The notes under the pieces were generated by a model. That model had not been told where the DNA came from. It did not search any database and saw only the letters and a program-made list of their open reading frames with translations. Positions 20,522 through 32,090 of a stretch of 64,000 nt of DNA are shown here, in pieces. The stretch lies in contig NMRB01000238.1 of the NCBI GenBank assembly GCA_002633025.1, positions 107,484 through 171,483 of the forward strand. The letters run 5' to 3'. The DNA is from Notospermus geniculatus. Its lineage: Eukaryota > Nemertea > Pilidiophora > Heteronemertea > Lineidae. The position numbers and the translations under genes were made by a program. Position 1 is the stretch's first letter. Every line of letters begins with the position of its first letter.

Positions 20522-21230
20522 TGGGCTACTCCTCTACAGTAAGTTCGATTTTTCATTGGCCAAAAAGAGAAATATGTCTAATTTGACAAATAATGGTTTC
20601 TTTTTTTTGTTAAGTGTGCAGTGTTTTCAAACAGTGTATTTGAATGCTAGTAATTGCTAAAGTGCTTCAAACTCTTTGAGATACAAACAAGAGTGTCTCT
20701 TTGTTCTCTCCAATACTGTTTTCATTGATGCTATTGCTGGACGAATTTCGTCTCATCCTGCAAGTGAAATCAAACTTAGAAGAAATACGAAGGAACAGAA
20801 ATTTCTTTAAAAGAACCCAACAAAATTCAACATTTTAACTGAATAACATATTTGCAACTTATCAGGGTAAAAATAAATCTGATCTCAGATTAGACTTATG
20901 ACACCTATATGTGGTGAAAATGTTATATACTGCACATAAAACACATGTGATTCATGAATATAAATGCTGCTATTTGGGTCCCCATGGGTTATGTCTATTG
21001 TGTGATGTTATTTGTATGATGTATTTTGAACTTTAGTGTGAGATTTGTGGCGTCGGCATCGGGTTATGTGGTTAAGTGTGATCGCTGTGAAACAACTGCA
21101 ACATCTGCGTTCTGTAATATTTATTGCTCAGAGTCAGAATGATCCAATGAAGAAGCTCCTAAACTGACGAGTCATGGTTCGCCAAAACTCATTCAGATGA
21201 CAATGAGTGGTGTATTAGAGTTAAGCCAGC

Positions 21231-21638
21231 AGCACCAGGCGATATCGCAAGCGATCTACTCGCCACTGATCTTCTCACAAGCCACTGCAGACTCGGCGAT
21301 ATTGGCTTTGGTATTGTTTGACATTGGGCGAACATCGCTGGCGAGAGGATTCCATGTATCGCTGTCCACCGCACACCTGGCATCAACTGCCAATTTTGCT
21401 CGCTGGCAATATTAACCCTTTCGTTACGTGGGACCTGGTCACTGGGTCATCCAAACCCCCACGAAATTTCCGTGGGACCCGTTCACCGGGTCCTGTATAA
21501 ATGGAAGGTTTAAGTTCGAACAGATTTTTGGTAAAACAGTTTACAGATAAAACAGTTTTGAAAATATGGGCCTCCGTACATGCCAGTAACGAAAGGGTTA
21601 AAGATCACTTGCAATCGCCTGGTGTGCTACTGGCTTTA
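21231..21638. mobile_element. Landing-pad MITE family, copy split by a TTAA element
   Basis: Left part 21231-21411 begins AAGCCAGCAGCACCAGGCGA; right part 21602-21638 ends GGTGTGCTACTGGCTTTA. The interruption is the element at 21416-21597. Confidence 0.75.
21416..21597. mobile_element. 182-bp TTAA-flanked MITE, CCCTTTCGTTAC ends
   Basis: Perfect 12-bp inverted ends CCCTTTCGTTAC / GTAACGAAAGGG, with TTAA on both sides (21412-21415, 21598-21601). Its right portion reappears at 37623-37669, where the second duplication copy begins. Confidence 0.85.
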
Positions 21639-22842
21639 GCTGCNGCAGGGATATTTAGATCTACTTCAGGGACTCAGCTCAGTCTATTCTAGAGTCTTGT
21701 ACTGTTAAGTGCCAGCCTGAAGAAGACCCCGGTTGGGGTCGAAAATTTGCAAAATCTGGAAGTTGACTTCCTGTATATTATCACGTTGTGTGTCAATTTT
21801 AGTGCTATTTCTTTCTTTGTATTTTATCAATATTATTATTGAAATGTTGGGGAGTTATTAAAATCTTTTCCATCTTTCAGATTTCTCTCTTTGCTACATA
21901 GAAACTCAGACCAGTGGATATGTTATCCATCAGAACATGTATACTGTATCGAATTGAGACAATGGAGATACATGTGGGTAACATTTCTTGCCAGGGAACT
22001 GGCAAGTCACTTCTTTTTCAACTACCTGTTCCAGTAAATCTGCTGAGATAATCAGCAAATTTTCCATGCAAATCTAAAGAAACACAACCCCAAATCCAAA
22101 ATAATAAAAATATCTAGTTCCTAAATAGATTTTTGCTGTCAAAGTTTCCAACCTGTCGGCTTTTTAAAATGTGATCATGGAAAAAATCTAATAAGATACG
22201 ATGAAACAGAAAACGCTAAAAAATAAGATTTCGTTGTTATGTGTCTGTGATAGGATTCAGGCCAACATTATCTAATTAACTATCGTCTTTGAACTTTTTC
22301 TCAGAGAATATTAGATTTACTTTCAAAGCTATAAACGTTAACACAGAGAACATGGTTCAAAGCTGGCTGTGAGTACTTCCACTGGGTGTTTCATGTTTCT
22401 GTCTGTTTCATATATTTAAAGATGGCGCCAACTGCATGGGAAGTGAAAGCATTATTTACATGGCCAGCAACTCAAATCACAAATAAGAGAAAGCTATGCA
22501 CAACCAAGTGAATTGCAAAACCCAGTATGTGGGTTCAATACTGAAATATCAGAACAATCGCCAGTGTTCTCCACACCAGTTAAATAGAGGGCGGCCGCCC
22601 CTCTTAAAAATACCGACGGCAAAATCCGCCCCTCTTAAAAACGGCCCGCCCCTCTTAAAAATTCATCCGCCCTAATATTTGATTTAGATCGCTCAATTAT
22701 GCATCTCAGATGCTCAGAAAACGCATCTCAGAGCACCTAAAATTCAAATTTCGCTGGGGGAGGGCCCGCAGACCCCCCGCCAGAAGGCGCCTTTGGCTCC
22801 TCGTGCGGTACCTTCAGCACCAGGCCCACCACCGCCCCTCTA

Positions 22843-22976
22843 AAGCTACGTTTAGCTGACACGCGGAATGCGGAAGCGGAAAATGCAGTGCATTTTCATA
22901 TACATGTACAACATATCGTTCCGCCGGGGATTCCGCATCCCTACACCGCATTCCGGATGTCTGGTAAACGCAGCTT
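22843..22976. mobile_element. 134-bp MITE, TA target, dup 2 copy 1 only
   Basis: Ends AAGCTACGTTTAGC and ...GTAAACGCAGCTT flanked by TA; copy 2 at about 38759 shows the empty site. It lies in a GC-rich repeat stretch (22590-22840) of CCGCCCCTCTTAAAAA units. Confidence 0.78.
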
Positions 22977-24361
22977 TAGACCAAATCCCGTGGAGAACAC
23001 CGAATCGCAACATTGTCTAGTAGTTAGTAATCCACTGCTATCACAGTTATGTTAGTGAACACCAATATGTTATGATTGGACAACCACCTTTGTTACTGAT
23101 GACCAGACCCAACCATCTTAACAAACATAAAGAGAAATGATGAGAGTACAAGTAACCATAGATGTGTTTCACACCCACACAAGGTTTTAACAGTTTTACC
23201 GGTATACACATTTTTATGAACGAAGACGTTGGCATATTGATGCCCAGCGCTTAGATTTTTGCTATCACTCATGAAGACTTCACGAGATCCTTCTCCTAAT
23301 TTGTATTCCTGTGATAAGAGACCCGATATTTGTTTGTAATGTAATGTGTGCGACTATTTGCACAGTGAAGAAGACCTTGTTGTGTGGGCGTAACATATCT
23401 AGGTTCCCTAGCACCTTCCTTGGTGTCTTACGGCTGCCAAACCATCACGCTTCCTTTCATCCTCCAAGCAGGGTCGAACACGCTCAGGATTTCCCAAAAC
23501 GCATGCGTGTGTATCCCAGAATCCTTCGCGTGTATCTTACCCTGCCAGAATTGGCTTCCATCTTGGTTTTTCACGGCCCATTTTTGTCTCCTAGGCCGCT
23601 GCTCTGAATGTAAAAATTTCACTCCCCAAAGTTACTTTATCTAACAAATATAGCTGGTTTTCGTCCCTTTTAGGAACAGTGACAAAACGTGGCAGTAGTC
23701 TGATGATTTGTCAGGAACTATATTTCTTCCCTGTGCCATGATCACGCCATGAGTGTACTCAGGTTTGTTGATAGCAACCATCAGTGACGGACGCCGGTTG
23801 ACGAAATTTAAAAATGCGACTTAAAATGCGTTCCCCATAGCCTGCGGGAAGGGACACCATCACATCATGATTCTTGTGCGATCAGATATGATGAAATGTT
23901 CCCACCTGTACACTCTTTTAATTTAAAATAACAACCTGGCCCATATTCTGAGACAGATTCCCAGACAGGACTTTGCTCAACAGTGTCTCGGCAACACAGC
24001 CGCCATTTTGGCCACAGCCTGAAAAGTAGGACGCTCGTCACCATGGTCACATCATCAGTGGCCTACGTACCGTTTGATTACTGCCCCGGGCTCTGTGACG
24101 TCATCAATATGGAAGTGAATTCTGGCAGGGATAAATCTTTGATCGGTCACTGTTGGAGGATGGCTTCCTTTGACACTCAAAGGTTGGTGAAAATATATTT
24201 CAACACATTAATACTGATCAGTATTACCTTGTTCTTGGAACGTCAACCAGTAACAAGTTGGGCAGTCAACAGGTAAAGAAAATTCCCATCACAACCTAAT
24301 AAATTGATAATGATTGCTGTTTGTGGATAACTATGTGTCCTTGCCCTGGTTGTAAGCATAA

Positions 24362-24531
24362 GTTGTCTCCGAATATTTTTGCAAATTTTTGACCCCAACC
24401 GGGGTCAGGCACTTTCTAGTTGAGATAACAGAAGTGAAGCACTTCACTTCTGTTATCTCAACTAGAAAGTGCCTGAGGAAGACCCAGGTTGGGGTCGAAA
24501 ATTTGCAAAAATATTTGGAGACGACTTATGG
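24362..24531. repeat. Large near-perfect palindrome with hammerhead-like arms (copy 1)
   Basis: About 170 bp inverted repeat. The centre GAAGTGAA-GCAC-TTCACTTC is perfect, and the arms run out through GACCCCAACC..GGGGTC to GTTGTCTCCGAATATTT. Each arm carries CTGAGGAAGACCC...GGGTCGAAAA, resembling the core of a hammerhead ribozyme. A single arm-like copy is at 21715-21755. Confidence 0.85.
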
Positions 24532-25271
24532 TTACTAATGTGTGACCCGCTCCCGCAAAAGCAGATGCTTGTCGGAACCTCAGGAAAGGGTTAACGACCT
24601 CGCAGCACAACAGCTGCAATGTACGTTGACGCAGGTTTACAATAGCAGTGGACAGCAGTGACAATAGTTGGGAAAATTGATGACCAATGATGATCACTTG
24701 CGACAAGTGTCTACTTTTGCCGGAGCGGCTCACATATTTTGTGTGACGGTTTTGTGCTCTATGTTGGATATCTGTCCTTGCCCTGAGATAGAAAATCAGT
24801 AACAAGTTAGGTGGTCATCAAGTATAGAAAATTCCCATCACAACCTAAACTGATAGGTGACTACTGTTTATGGAGAACTATGTGTCTTTGCCCTGACATA
24901 GAAACCTACCAATAATGCACAACTCCAAAAGTTATGTTATGGATAAAAAGCACAGCACGTTAATTCACAGCTGGAAAGCACTTCTAGACAGCAAGTTATG
25001 ATAAGGTTGTAAAAGTGAATTGCATCTTGACTACCTGTGTACGCTTTTTTCGGACAATGAGAGATTGGAGCTATACAGGGACCCTGTGCTACCACTAATA
25101 TGGCTGAAAGACAATTCAGAATATAAAGCTGAATACATACATAGCAGCATGCACTGCACTCTGAGCACTGGAGGAAAATTGACAGGACAGTTTACATCAG
25201 ACTCAGAGAAAGATCGTGGAAGGTTTCGCTATCGCATTAAAAAATGTGACCCACCGCTACAAAACCAGTGT

Positions 25272-25405
25272 AAGGGCTGATTCATACTCGCTTGCGGACC
25301 GTCAAGCGCATGAAACTGATCGCAGGTTTCCATGACGTGAATGTGCACACGCAGTGAAATTGATCATAGTCGGCGCAAAATCCGGACGGAGTATGAATCA
25401 GCCTT
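25272..25405. mobile_element. MITE with AAGGGCTGATTCATACTC ends
   Basis: Inverted ends AAGGGCTGATTCATACTC / GAGTATGAATCAGCCTT, about 134 bp. The second copy is at 40284-40416. Confidence 0.72.
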
Positions 25406-25422
25406 AAAGCGCACGGAAAATG

Positions 25423-25679
25423 AGCCTAAACGGACTGACATGACACCAGGAGATAAAGATAGAAATAGAATCGCTCAGAATTCACAACAGACAGGCAGAC
25501 AATACTGAAATTGACAAATGCATTGGTGCCAACTTGCCAACCTCAGCGTGACTGATGATTGGTTTTGTGGTGGAGGGTTACATTTGTCAATTTCAGTGTT
25601 GTCTGTCTATTGTGAAGTCTGAGTGATCCGATCCTGTCTCTGTCTTTATCTCCTGGTGTCATGTTAGTACGTTTAGGCT
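25423..25679. mobile_element. MITE with AGCCTAAACG ends
   Basis: Inverted ends AGCCTAAACG.ACT.ACATGA and ...CATGTTAGTACGTTTAGGCT, with inner stem CACCAGGAGATAAAGA / CTTTATCTCCTGGTG. Adjacent to the preceding MITE. The second copy is at about 40434-40692. Confidence 0.75.
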
Positions 25680-26819
25680 TATCTTCTGTGCAACTTTAGA
25701 CTGGTTTTGTGGCAGAGGGTCACAAATATGTATTTTTGAGCAGGATTGCAGTTTGTAAATAAATTGCTGTAGATAAGTTTCCATTGGTTCAAAGCTATTT
25801 GAAGGGAATTTTTTGAAATGCTTGCTGCCTGGCTGTATCCCATGCAGCCTGCAAGGTGTAGGGATTCGGGTATACCCATGCAAGGCTGGAAAAGGGAAGG
25901 GTTTGTGACTGTGCTTTGATGACTCCAGACCCTTAGATGATTTGGATAGCATCTGGTTTGCAAGGGTTTGGCAGGGCAGTTAGCTCTCAGCGCAGGGGTC
26001 GTAGGAACTGGGATGTATAGAGGATGAAACCATGTACCGGTAATTCAAAGAAAGGTGAGAGAGGGTTGATTGGAGCTCCCTGAAAAGCGAAATTAAGGAT
26101 CCTGAAGTAACTAAAACAAACAAAATGAAGAATAACAGTGACACAAAGTAGAACGAAATGAACACAATTAGTAAACATTGAACTTTTTTATACGACTCCT
26201 CACTCCTTCACTCGTTTATTTCTTAAAGTTTATCTGAGAGAAAAGATTTTTCAAAGGAGAATGATTGCAGAACAAGATCATTTAGATTTAGAAGGAATAA
26301 CATTCTGAAATATGATATGAATTCCTGAAATAAAACAATGGCAACAAAAACCTGAAGAATGAAAGATTCATTGGTCGGACTGCTTGATCACTTATTTTCA
26401 TGACGGTGCTCTGGATCGAAATCTGAAAATTTCCTATCATGCAACACTTTTTACTCTTTTCAAATACTGTGCAGTTGAAACGTAGCTTTGGGTTGTTCAT
26501 CTACGGTAAGTTATATTATTCAAGGGTCCAACACCATCCAGGTAGGTCAGCACCATCATGATCATAAAGTGATTCCGCAAGAGTCTTTGCTCAGGAGCAG
26601 ATAAATTCTGAAGGGAAACAAATGAAATTAAATCAGACTTATGATGTAAGTACAATAAAGTTTATACTCTGAAAATATATACCAAGAGCAACTTCAAATA
26701 CAGGCACCACCCTGTATTACAGACCATCTGCTGATTCTGTTATTGCCATCAAAAATTTATAAGTGAGTCTTATAAATGTTTGTTGTAACCCTCAGAATTA
26801 CTTCACCTTCTTCTTACAG

Positions 26820-26954
26820 GATTTACTCTTCCAATATTTAAGAAATAACTACCTCCTTGGAAGGGACCCTCAACATCCTAATACACCACAGAGTAAATCG
26901 TTCTATTTCGTCAAAAAAAGACAGAAAGGAAGCTTCTTCAAGAGTGTTGCTAAG
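26820..26954 (+). CDS. Putative internal exon of an unidentified plus-strand gene (dup 2 copy 1)
   Basis: Candidate exon of 45 codons, phase 0, preceded by a good acceptor (CACCTTCTTCTTACAG). The peptide begins DLLFQYLRNNYLLGRDPQHP and ends FFKSVAK. I do not recognise it: a hydrophobic start, then a polar, Lys-rich tail with no catalytic motif. The best downstream boundary is AAG followed by GCGAGT, which would be a minor-class GC-AG donor; without splicing the frame runs on to a stop at 27041. The next candidate exon (27077-27175) follows in the same phase after a TTATTTTAG acceptor and closes the frame. The same pair is repeated unchanged at 41725-42080. No upstream exons of this gene were identified, so it may be a fragment. 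Confidence 0.42.
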
Positions 26955-27076
26955 GCGAGTGCTTGTAGGGTGAATTGGCCACCTGAACACTCGATAAAAG
27001 ACAATGCAATTGGTGAAACATTTCATCATTACATTGTCTGAATGGGTTGATTTGGGATTTTTTTTCGTTATTTTAG

Positions 27077-27175
27077 GATGCGGAACCAACAGTGGTGCCT
27101 GTTGCAGATGGAAAATTTGATGAAGAAAGTATTACAAGTGCTACTCAACCTTTGGTGGAAAACCAGTCAGAATAA
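27077..27175 (+). CDS. Putative terminal exon of the same unidentified gene (dup 2 copy 1)
   Basis: Candidate terminal exon: acceptor CGTTATTTTAG, then DAEPTVVPVADGKFDEESIT, SATQPLVENQSE and a TAA stop (32 codons). It joins the exon at 26820 in phase 0. An acidic, Ser/Thr-rich tail of this kind is common at the cytoplasmic ends of membrane proteins, but the identity is unknown to me. It is identical in the second duplicate copy. A transposon-like insertion begins about 50 bases past the stop in this copy only (27228), so it does not disrupt the frame. Confidence 0.42.
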   Translation, partial: DAEPTVVPVADGKFDEESITSATQPLVENQSE

Positions 27176-27227
27176 ACACTCTTCCATATCAAGTTTAATA
27201 GAAGCTGACAGAGATGAAATCTCCAGG

Positions 27228-28499
27228 GTCCGTATTCATAAACGTACTTAAGTCAAAGTATGACACTCAACTTCCTACTTAGGCGAATCGTACTGAACAA
27301 GTGGTATTCAATGAACTACTTATCCTAAGTATCATGCTCAAAATCACACTCAAGTCTAAGACACCTCCCGAGGTGTCTTAACTTTGAAAAGGTTGGACCT
27401 GTGCGGTCGGGAATCGTTCATTTGGCTGAATACAATGGTGCGAAATGACCGCATTGATGTTCGCTGCGCAGGAGGAACTGGTGAGACGACGTGCAATCCA
27501 TCGGGAACGGTTATTCTTTGCCATAGATGGCTCGTGTTGTTGTCTGTTCGACAACGCTGAACCAAATTTTCCTGAGAATTTCACAATCTTCGCAGAGACG
27601 GGACTTTTCTGCCTCCGTGAGGTTGACCTTTCGTATAGACTTCGCCGACGCCTCCGTACCAAATTGACCAAAATGTTTGATCGTAAACGACGCAAAATTG
27701 GATGAAATGATTTCCTAGCATGAAAATAGTTGTGAATAGAACCGCTCCTATGAATTTAAGTACGATTCAGAAAAACGGGATCGTGAGCGGCGGGGTTGGA
27801 TATTTTTCTGTGCGATTAACCAACCACTTGAGTCACAGTAGCCATTTCTCTATATTACCCAGCTGTCAACATAAATTAAATGTATTTTATGTTCATGTTT
27901 GACGTGCACCGGCCTAATAAGCAGGGTTTCCGCTATCCGAACCCGAACTGTATGCATAATATTATTTAGAGAATGTACCGATACTTTTGGTCTGTTTAAC
28001 CCAAATCTTTCTTTTGGGCGTCGTTCTTTCTGTAAAATGGCATTGCCGCAGCAATTGCAGCCGTAGACGTCATTATCTAGACTGAACGGGAGCCATATTC
28101 GATAAGATTTGATGAAATATATCCACCGTGCACGACGGGCTGCTACGAACTACGAAGTTTGACCACCTTCGTCAAAAAAATTTGATCAAAACATTTGACC
28201 GAGAATGGCAGGTATAACACACCCTCCCGGCAGGAGTTGGATAAGATTGGTCAACCACAACCCCGTGGCGAGCGGCCAAACCACAGAAACATTGACAAAA
28301 TAACAATTGAAATGTGATTTCATTCACTGGGAACAACTTACGCCGAATGATAAGCATGATGCCTGAATCTGGGGGTCATACTTAGCTGTGTGTCATACTA
28401 AGGCCTTTTATGAATACCAACATAAGTATCATGACTAGCTAAGTATTATACGTAGCGTTTATTCATGACTAAGTTAAGAACGTTTATGAATACGGCCCC
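27228..28499. mobile_element. 1.27-kb TIR element, dup 2 copy 1 only
   Basis: Ends CAGGGTCCGTATTCATAAAC and ...CGTTTATGAATACGGCCCCTG. Copy 2 at about 42130 is an empty site; the target duplication is not clear. Termini match the short hairpins at 20416 and 62660. Inside is a Lys/Arg-rich ORF pair (27445-27705 plus, 27378-27695 minus) with no transposase motif I can recognise. It could be a longer, internally deleted relative of the short hairpins. Confidence 0.75.
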
Positions 28500-28756
28500 T
28501 GGACACCAGCTCAAGTCAAGGCAGTGCCAAATTGTGAAGAGGTCACCAAGAGATCAATTAAAGGACCACGGTATTGCCCTTTTTCTCGACAGCCGGCGCA
28601 AGTCTCCAACCCAGAGACTAACTATGTTGTCGGTGAATTGACCCGATTTACGTAAATTTTGTAATGCATTTTTGTAGTTTGTCTTACTGCCGCTAGGTGG
28701 CTCCCGCTACATCAGCAGTCAAACAACACATTTGAGATCCAATACCGTGTTCCGTT

Positions 28757-28966
28757 AGGCTGCATATCCATAGGCTGTTTGCTTGTGCACTTTTTCCCTG
28801 TTCCGTGTTCGCTTGTGACCTTGTGACACATCACAAAGAGAATGAACATTTGGTTTGCTTACTGGCCGTTCCCATAGGGCACAAGGCCAGGTCTCATTGT
28901 CCTAACGGCCTGAGTCCACGGAACAAGGGAAATGCCACAAGGGAACAGCCTATGGATACTCGGCCT
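28757..28966. mobile_element. TATCCATAGGCTGTT inverted-repeat element (copy 1)
   Basis: About 210 bp with inverted ends TATCCATAGGCTGTTTGCTT / ...AAGGGAACAGCCTATGGATA and an inner CCTTGTGACAC stem. Present in both duplication copies (42594-42803). Confidence 0.75.
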
Positions 28967-29101
28967 TAAATGGCTCATGAAGCAGCAAGTCAATGTGAAG
29001 TTAAAATGCCTTGATGTCAGCTAGTTGAAACCAGCAGATTTTACCTCTGTGAGTAAGAATCTCATAAACCCGATACGAAACAAATTTTATGGTTTACTTA
29101 C

Positions 29102-29170
29102 TGACTCGAGTTCTTCCAAAACTCGGGTATCTTAGCCCTGGTGTGGCTAGGAGTGTCAATGCTCATGTAT
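29102..29170 (-). CDS. Candidate 69-nt cassette exon (dup 2 copy 1)
   Basis: Possible small minus-strand exon inside the long PPP1R16-like intron. Upstream is a branch-point-like TTCTAAC, a pyrimidine-rich tract and CTCCTAG; downstream is a perfect GTAAGT donor. The length is 69 nt, a multiple of three, with phase 2 at both ends. That is exactly the phase left open at 58140 and accepted at 14393 or 5276, so inclusion would insert RYMSIDTPSHTRAKIPEFWK plus NSS without breaking the frame. I do not know an equivalent in vertebrate TIMAP or MYPT3. The sequence is unchanged at 42939-43007. It could be chance: phase agreement alone has about a one-in-nine probability. Confidence 0.33.
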
Positions 29171-29341
29171 CTAGGAGTCCAAGGAAAGTTAGAATATACA
29201 TGCACATACAAACATTTAGATGAAGTGTAAAAGCCAGAGTGCATCAAATAGAAGCAATTCAACAGTGTTAGTCTCGATAAGATAAACGACCTTGGGGGAT
29301 ATTCAAGCAGTTTGCAACAAACAGAGAAACCCAGCAATCCT

Positions 29342-29451
29342 GGGGCCTGTTTCATAAAGTGACTTTAAGCTAATGGTACCATTAACTCAATGCATTTTTC
29401 ATTGGTTAAAGGTACCATTTTAGCTTAAAGTCACTTTATGAAACAGGCCCC
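29342..29451. mobile_element. GGGGCCTGTTTCATAAAG hairpin MITE (dup 2 copy 1)
   Basis: Near-perfect 110-bp hairpin, family of 11211 and 19634. Confidence 0.87.
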
Positions 29452-30599
29452 TGGTCTTTTGTACCATAACTTCATTTTATAAAACAGATGACAAATGATA
29501 TGACTTCAAAGAAACCTGAACCCTTTGTCCACATTCAAGCATTATGAGTTATCTGTTCATTCTCAGCAGCAGCAACGTTCTGGCCTCTACTTTATCTCCG
29601 ACTATCGACTAAACGGTTCTGTTCTCGTCAAGCAGAACGCTTTAATCCCTTGTCACTGCCGTGGCCATTTAACATGGATAAAAGCCATCGCGACATCACA
29701 ACAAACGCGTATCCATGGATCAAGCAGAGGTTTGTTTAAAAATCCCTGCAGCAGCGATCAAGAACTCCTCGACCAAGTTGCATGATAAGGAGATACTGAA
29801 AGCTGGCAAGTTCTCCATGAACGCTTGAGATCTCTGACAGTCCAAGTTTCTTATTACCAACAAAAAGGTTATCAGTAACCTTCATTGGTCCTTCTTTGTA
29901 GGTGTTTCAAATTGCTTACTGATAAAATGCCTCGTCTTTGCCATTGCTTGTGATATCAAAAGAGCTTCTTCTTACGGAACTAAAGCTTACCGGGGCTGTA
30001 TGTCATAGCCTTCATCAGTCCTTATTTATTGCTCTGGTAAACTGCTTACTTATAAACAGCCTGCCCTTTTCCACTCTTTAATCCAAATATATGCTTCAAC
30101 TTGTATGTGCTTTTCCTTCTCATAAATTACATAAAAATTGCAGTTGTAAGGTCATCACAGAGGTCAGGCTTGCCAGGGACCAGCTTCTCACAGTGGTGAT
30201 GTCGGCATTGCTGACCACACAGCAGGCTGTTGATATTTTCAATTTGAAGTCCTTTGGTCTACACTGACACCTTTGATATGATAATGTTGGATCCCCAAGG
30301 CAAAGCCAGGTCTCTACTCTGTGGACACCTGCGATTTTGGTGAAGCCAAAAAAGGAATGAGATGGAAGATCATCTTAGTTCTAGCATGATGACGTCCCAC
30401 CACTGCATTGTCCTCAAGCTTTCCAGGATGTTATCCAAACTCAGCCATATTGACAAAGGAACCAGTTCTCAATGCCAAACTGGACCTCATTGCCTTCCTC
30501 AATGTTCTACAGATAAAGGCAGCATCCAGCCACGTGTACAGCATTACAGAGTCTTGATTATTTATTAAATTGCAAGACATGTCAAAGCTTCGTTTATCA

Positions 30600-32090
30600 A
30601 GTCCTAACCCCCTTCCTGTTTGACTCGAACAGGGCTCAAATCCTAGGGTTAATAACCCGCCGATGTCCTACTCGTCTGACGTTTATGCTTCCCAAGATGC
30701 CTTCTTGTCATTTTGATTATGTAGCTTTGGGAATCCGTGCTGATTTATGTTGTCTAGAAATCGAATGGATATTTGTGTAACTATGCGATTGCGGTTGGAA
30801 GGAGACGGGGCTGATGTGATACAGCTCATTTGTTTAGAGATAGAGTCTGAAGGGTAGATAACTTCTTTATTGGATCACAAGGAAGATTGTGTTTTCTCTT
30901 GCAACATGATCAGCAGCCCATAACCACCATCTTGTCCAAACAAAGTCATCAACTGCGTCTTTAGCCTTGTCCCAATCATGTCATCTTGCATTAACTCATA
31001 AATTATAAATGAATCTGACCCCTACTTGACCCCGCATATCAGCCAATCAGAACTTGCGAAACAAATCGGCATTCGGCACTTTCTCTTCTCTTCCATTTGT
31101 AACATGGATTTTGATTGGCACATCGATTAGCCTCCGCACACCGACGATTGGCTGAGGTGCGCAGCTCTTCAGAAGCGGGAAATGTGATGGATGCAAACCA
31201 GGCTAGACGGGCGTCAGGCCAGATAGACTGGTGAGAATCAGATGATCCACGACAGTGCTACACCCCTACATTCTAAATAACGTAGGTGCCACATACGCTT
31301 CTCCACATTCAGTCCTTCATTTTTTCACCCCAGTGGTACTTCAAGATTACCCCAATCACCAGACCATCAATTTTGCTTGTCCCTCTCCAAACTGAATAAC
31401 ATTACACCATCAGCAATCTGTAAAAGCAATGATTATATGTACTTTAATGTGTCGTGCATAGCCAACTAATGTCCCGGCTTAGCTACAGACCCACACACAA
31501 TTGGTGATTACTCGCTGGTTTAGGCGGATGAAAAAACTAGATTGCTCGTCTCCATTATTCATACTGAGATCAATGATACTTTGTCAAGGATTGGGAACGA
31601 TGGACTGTGAACACAGATGTGCATGAACTTTTTTGACTTGGTCAGAGTTCTCTACTATATACTGAGGACCAGAAGGTCATTTTAACCTATGTTCACATGT
31701 TGGTAGTTGTTTGGTGGAGATAAAAATTTCCAATTTTTTCAGGTTCTCATCATTTACGCACCGTGCTTATCTGAAGAACATTATCAAAATTTCAAAAACA
31801 GAACAGCCCCTACCCCCAAAAAATCCTGAAGGAAAGTTCAAGATACGCTAGTAACGGAGAATTCTTTAATCGCTTAAGATTTCTGTGCAGAATCTGTAGT
31901 GTTAGTTGGGGAAATTGGATGTTATAAAAGAAGCGAAAAAAAGTATTAGGAAATCGGAGAAATTGAGGATTTGGGTTCCATCATTCAGAGCAGTCAAGTT
32001 TGAAGTGAAGTTAACAAATTTGCATTAAAATATGAGACTCCTGCCATATTCAGTTATTTAGTATGACCAGTTGAAAATTCAGTTAATACG
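30600..32090. other. Duplicated intron sequence without recognised gene
   Basis: AT-rich non-coding DNA matched at about 44870-46360. I see no exon-like frame with splice sites and no clear transposon ends. Confidence 0.5.

Noticed and set aside
24458-24805. 115-residue minus-strand ORF conserved at 39470-39817
   Set aside because: It reads through the palindrome arm, and the whole surrounding non-coding sequence is equally identical between copies, so conservation is uninformative.
25020-25280. 86-residue plus-strand ORF conserved at 40032-40292
   Set aside because: It lies in near-identical duplicated DNA, runs into a MITE, and shows no domain or splice signals.
26763-27041. Single-exon 92-residue reading of the 26820 segment
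   Set aside because: The start codon lies upstream of a strong splice acceptor, and a downstream exon joins in phase, so a spliced model is preferred although not proven.
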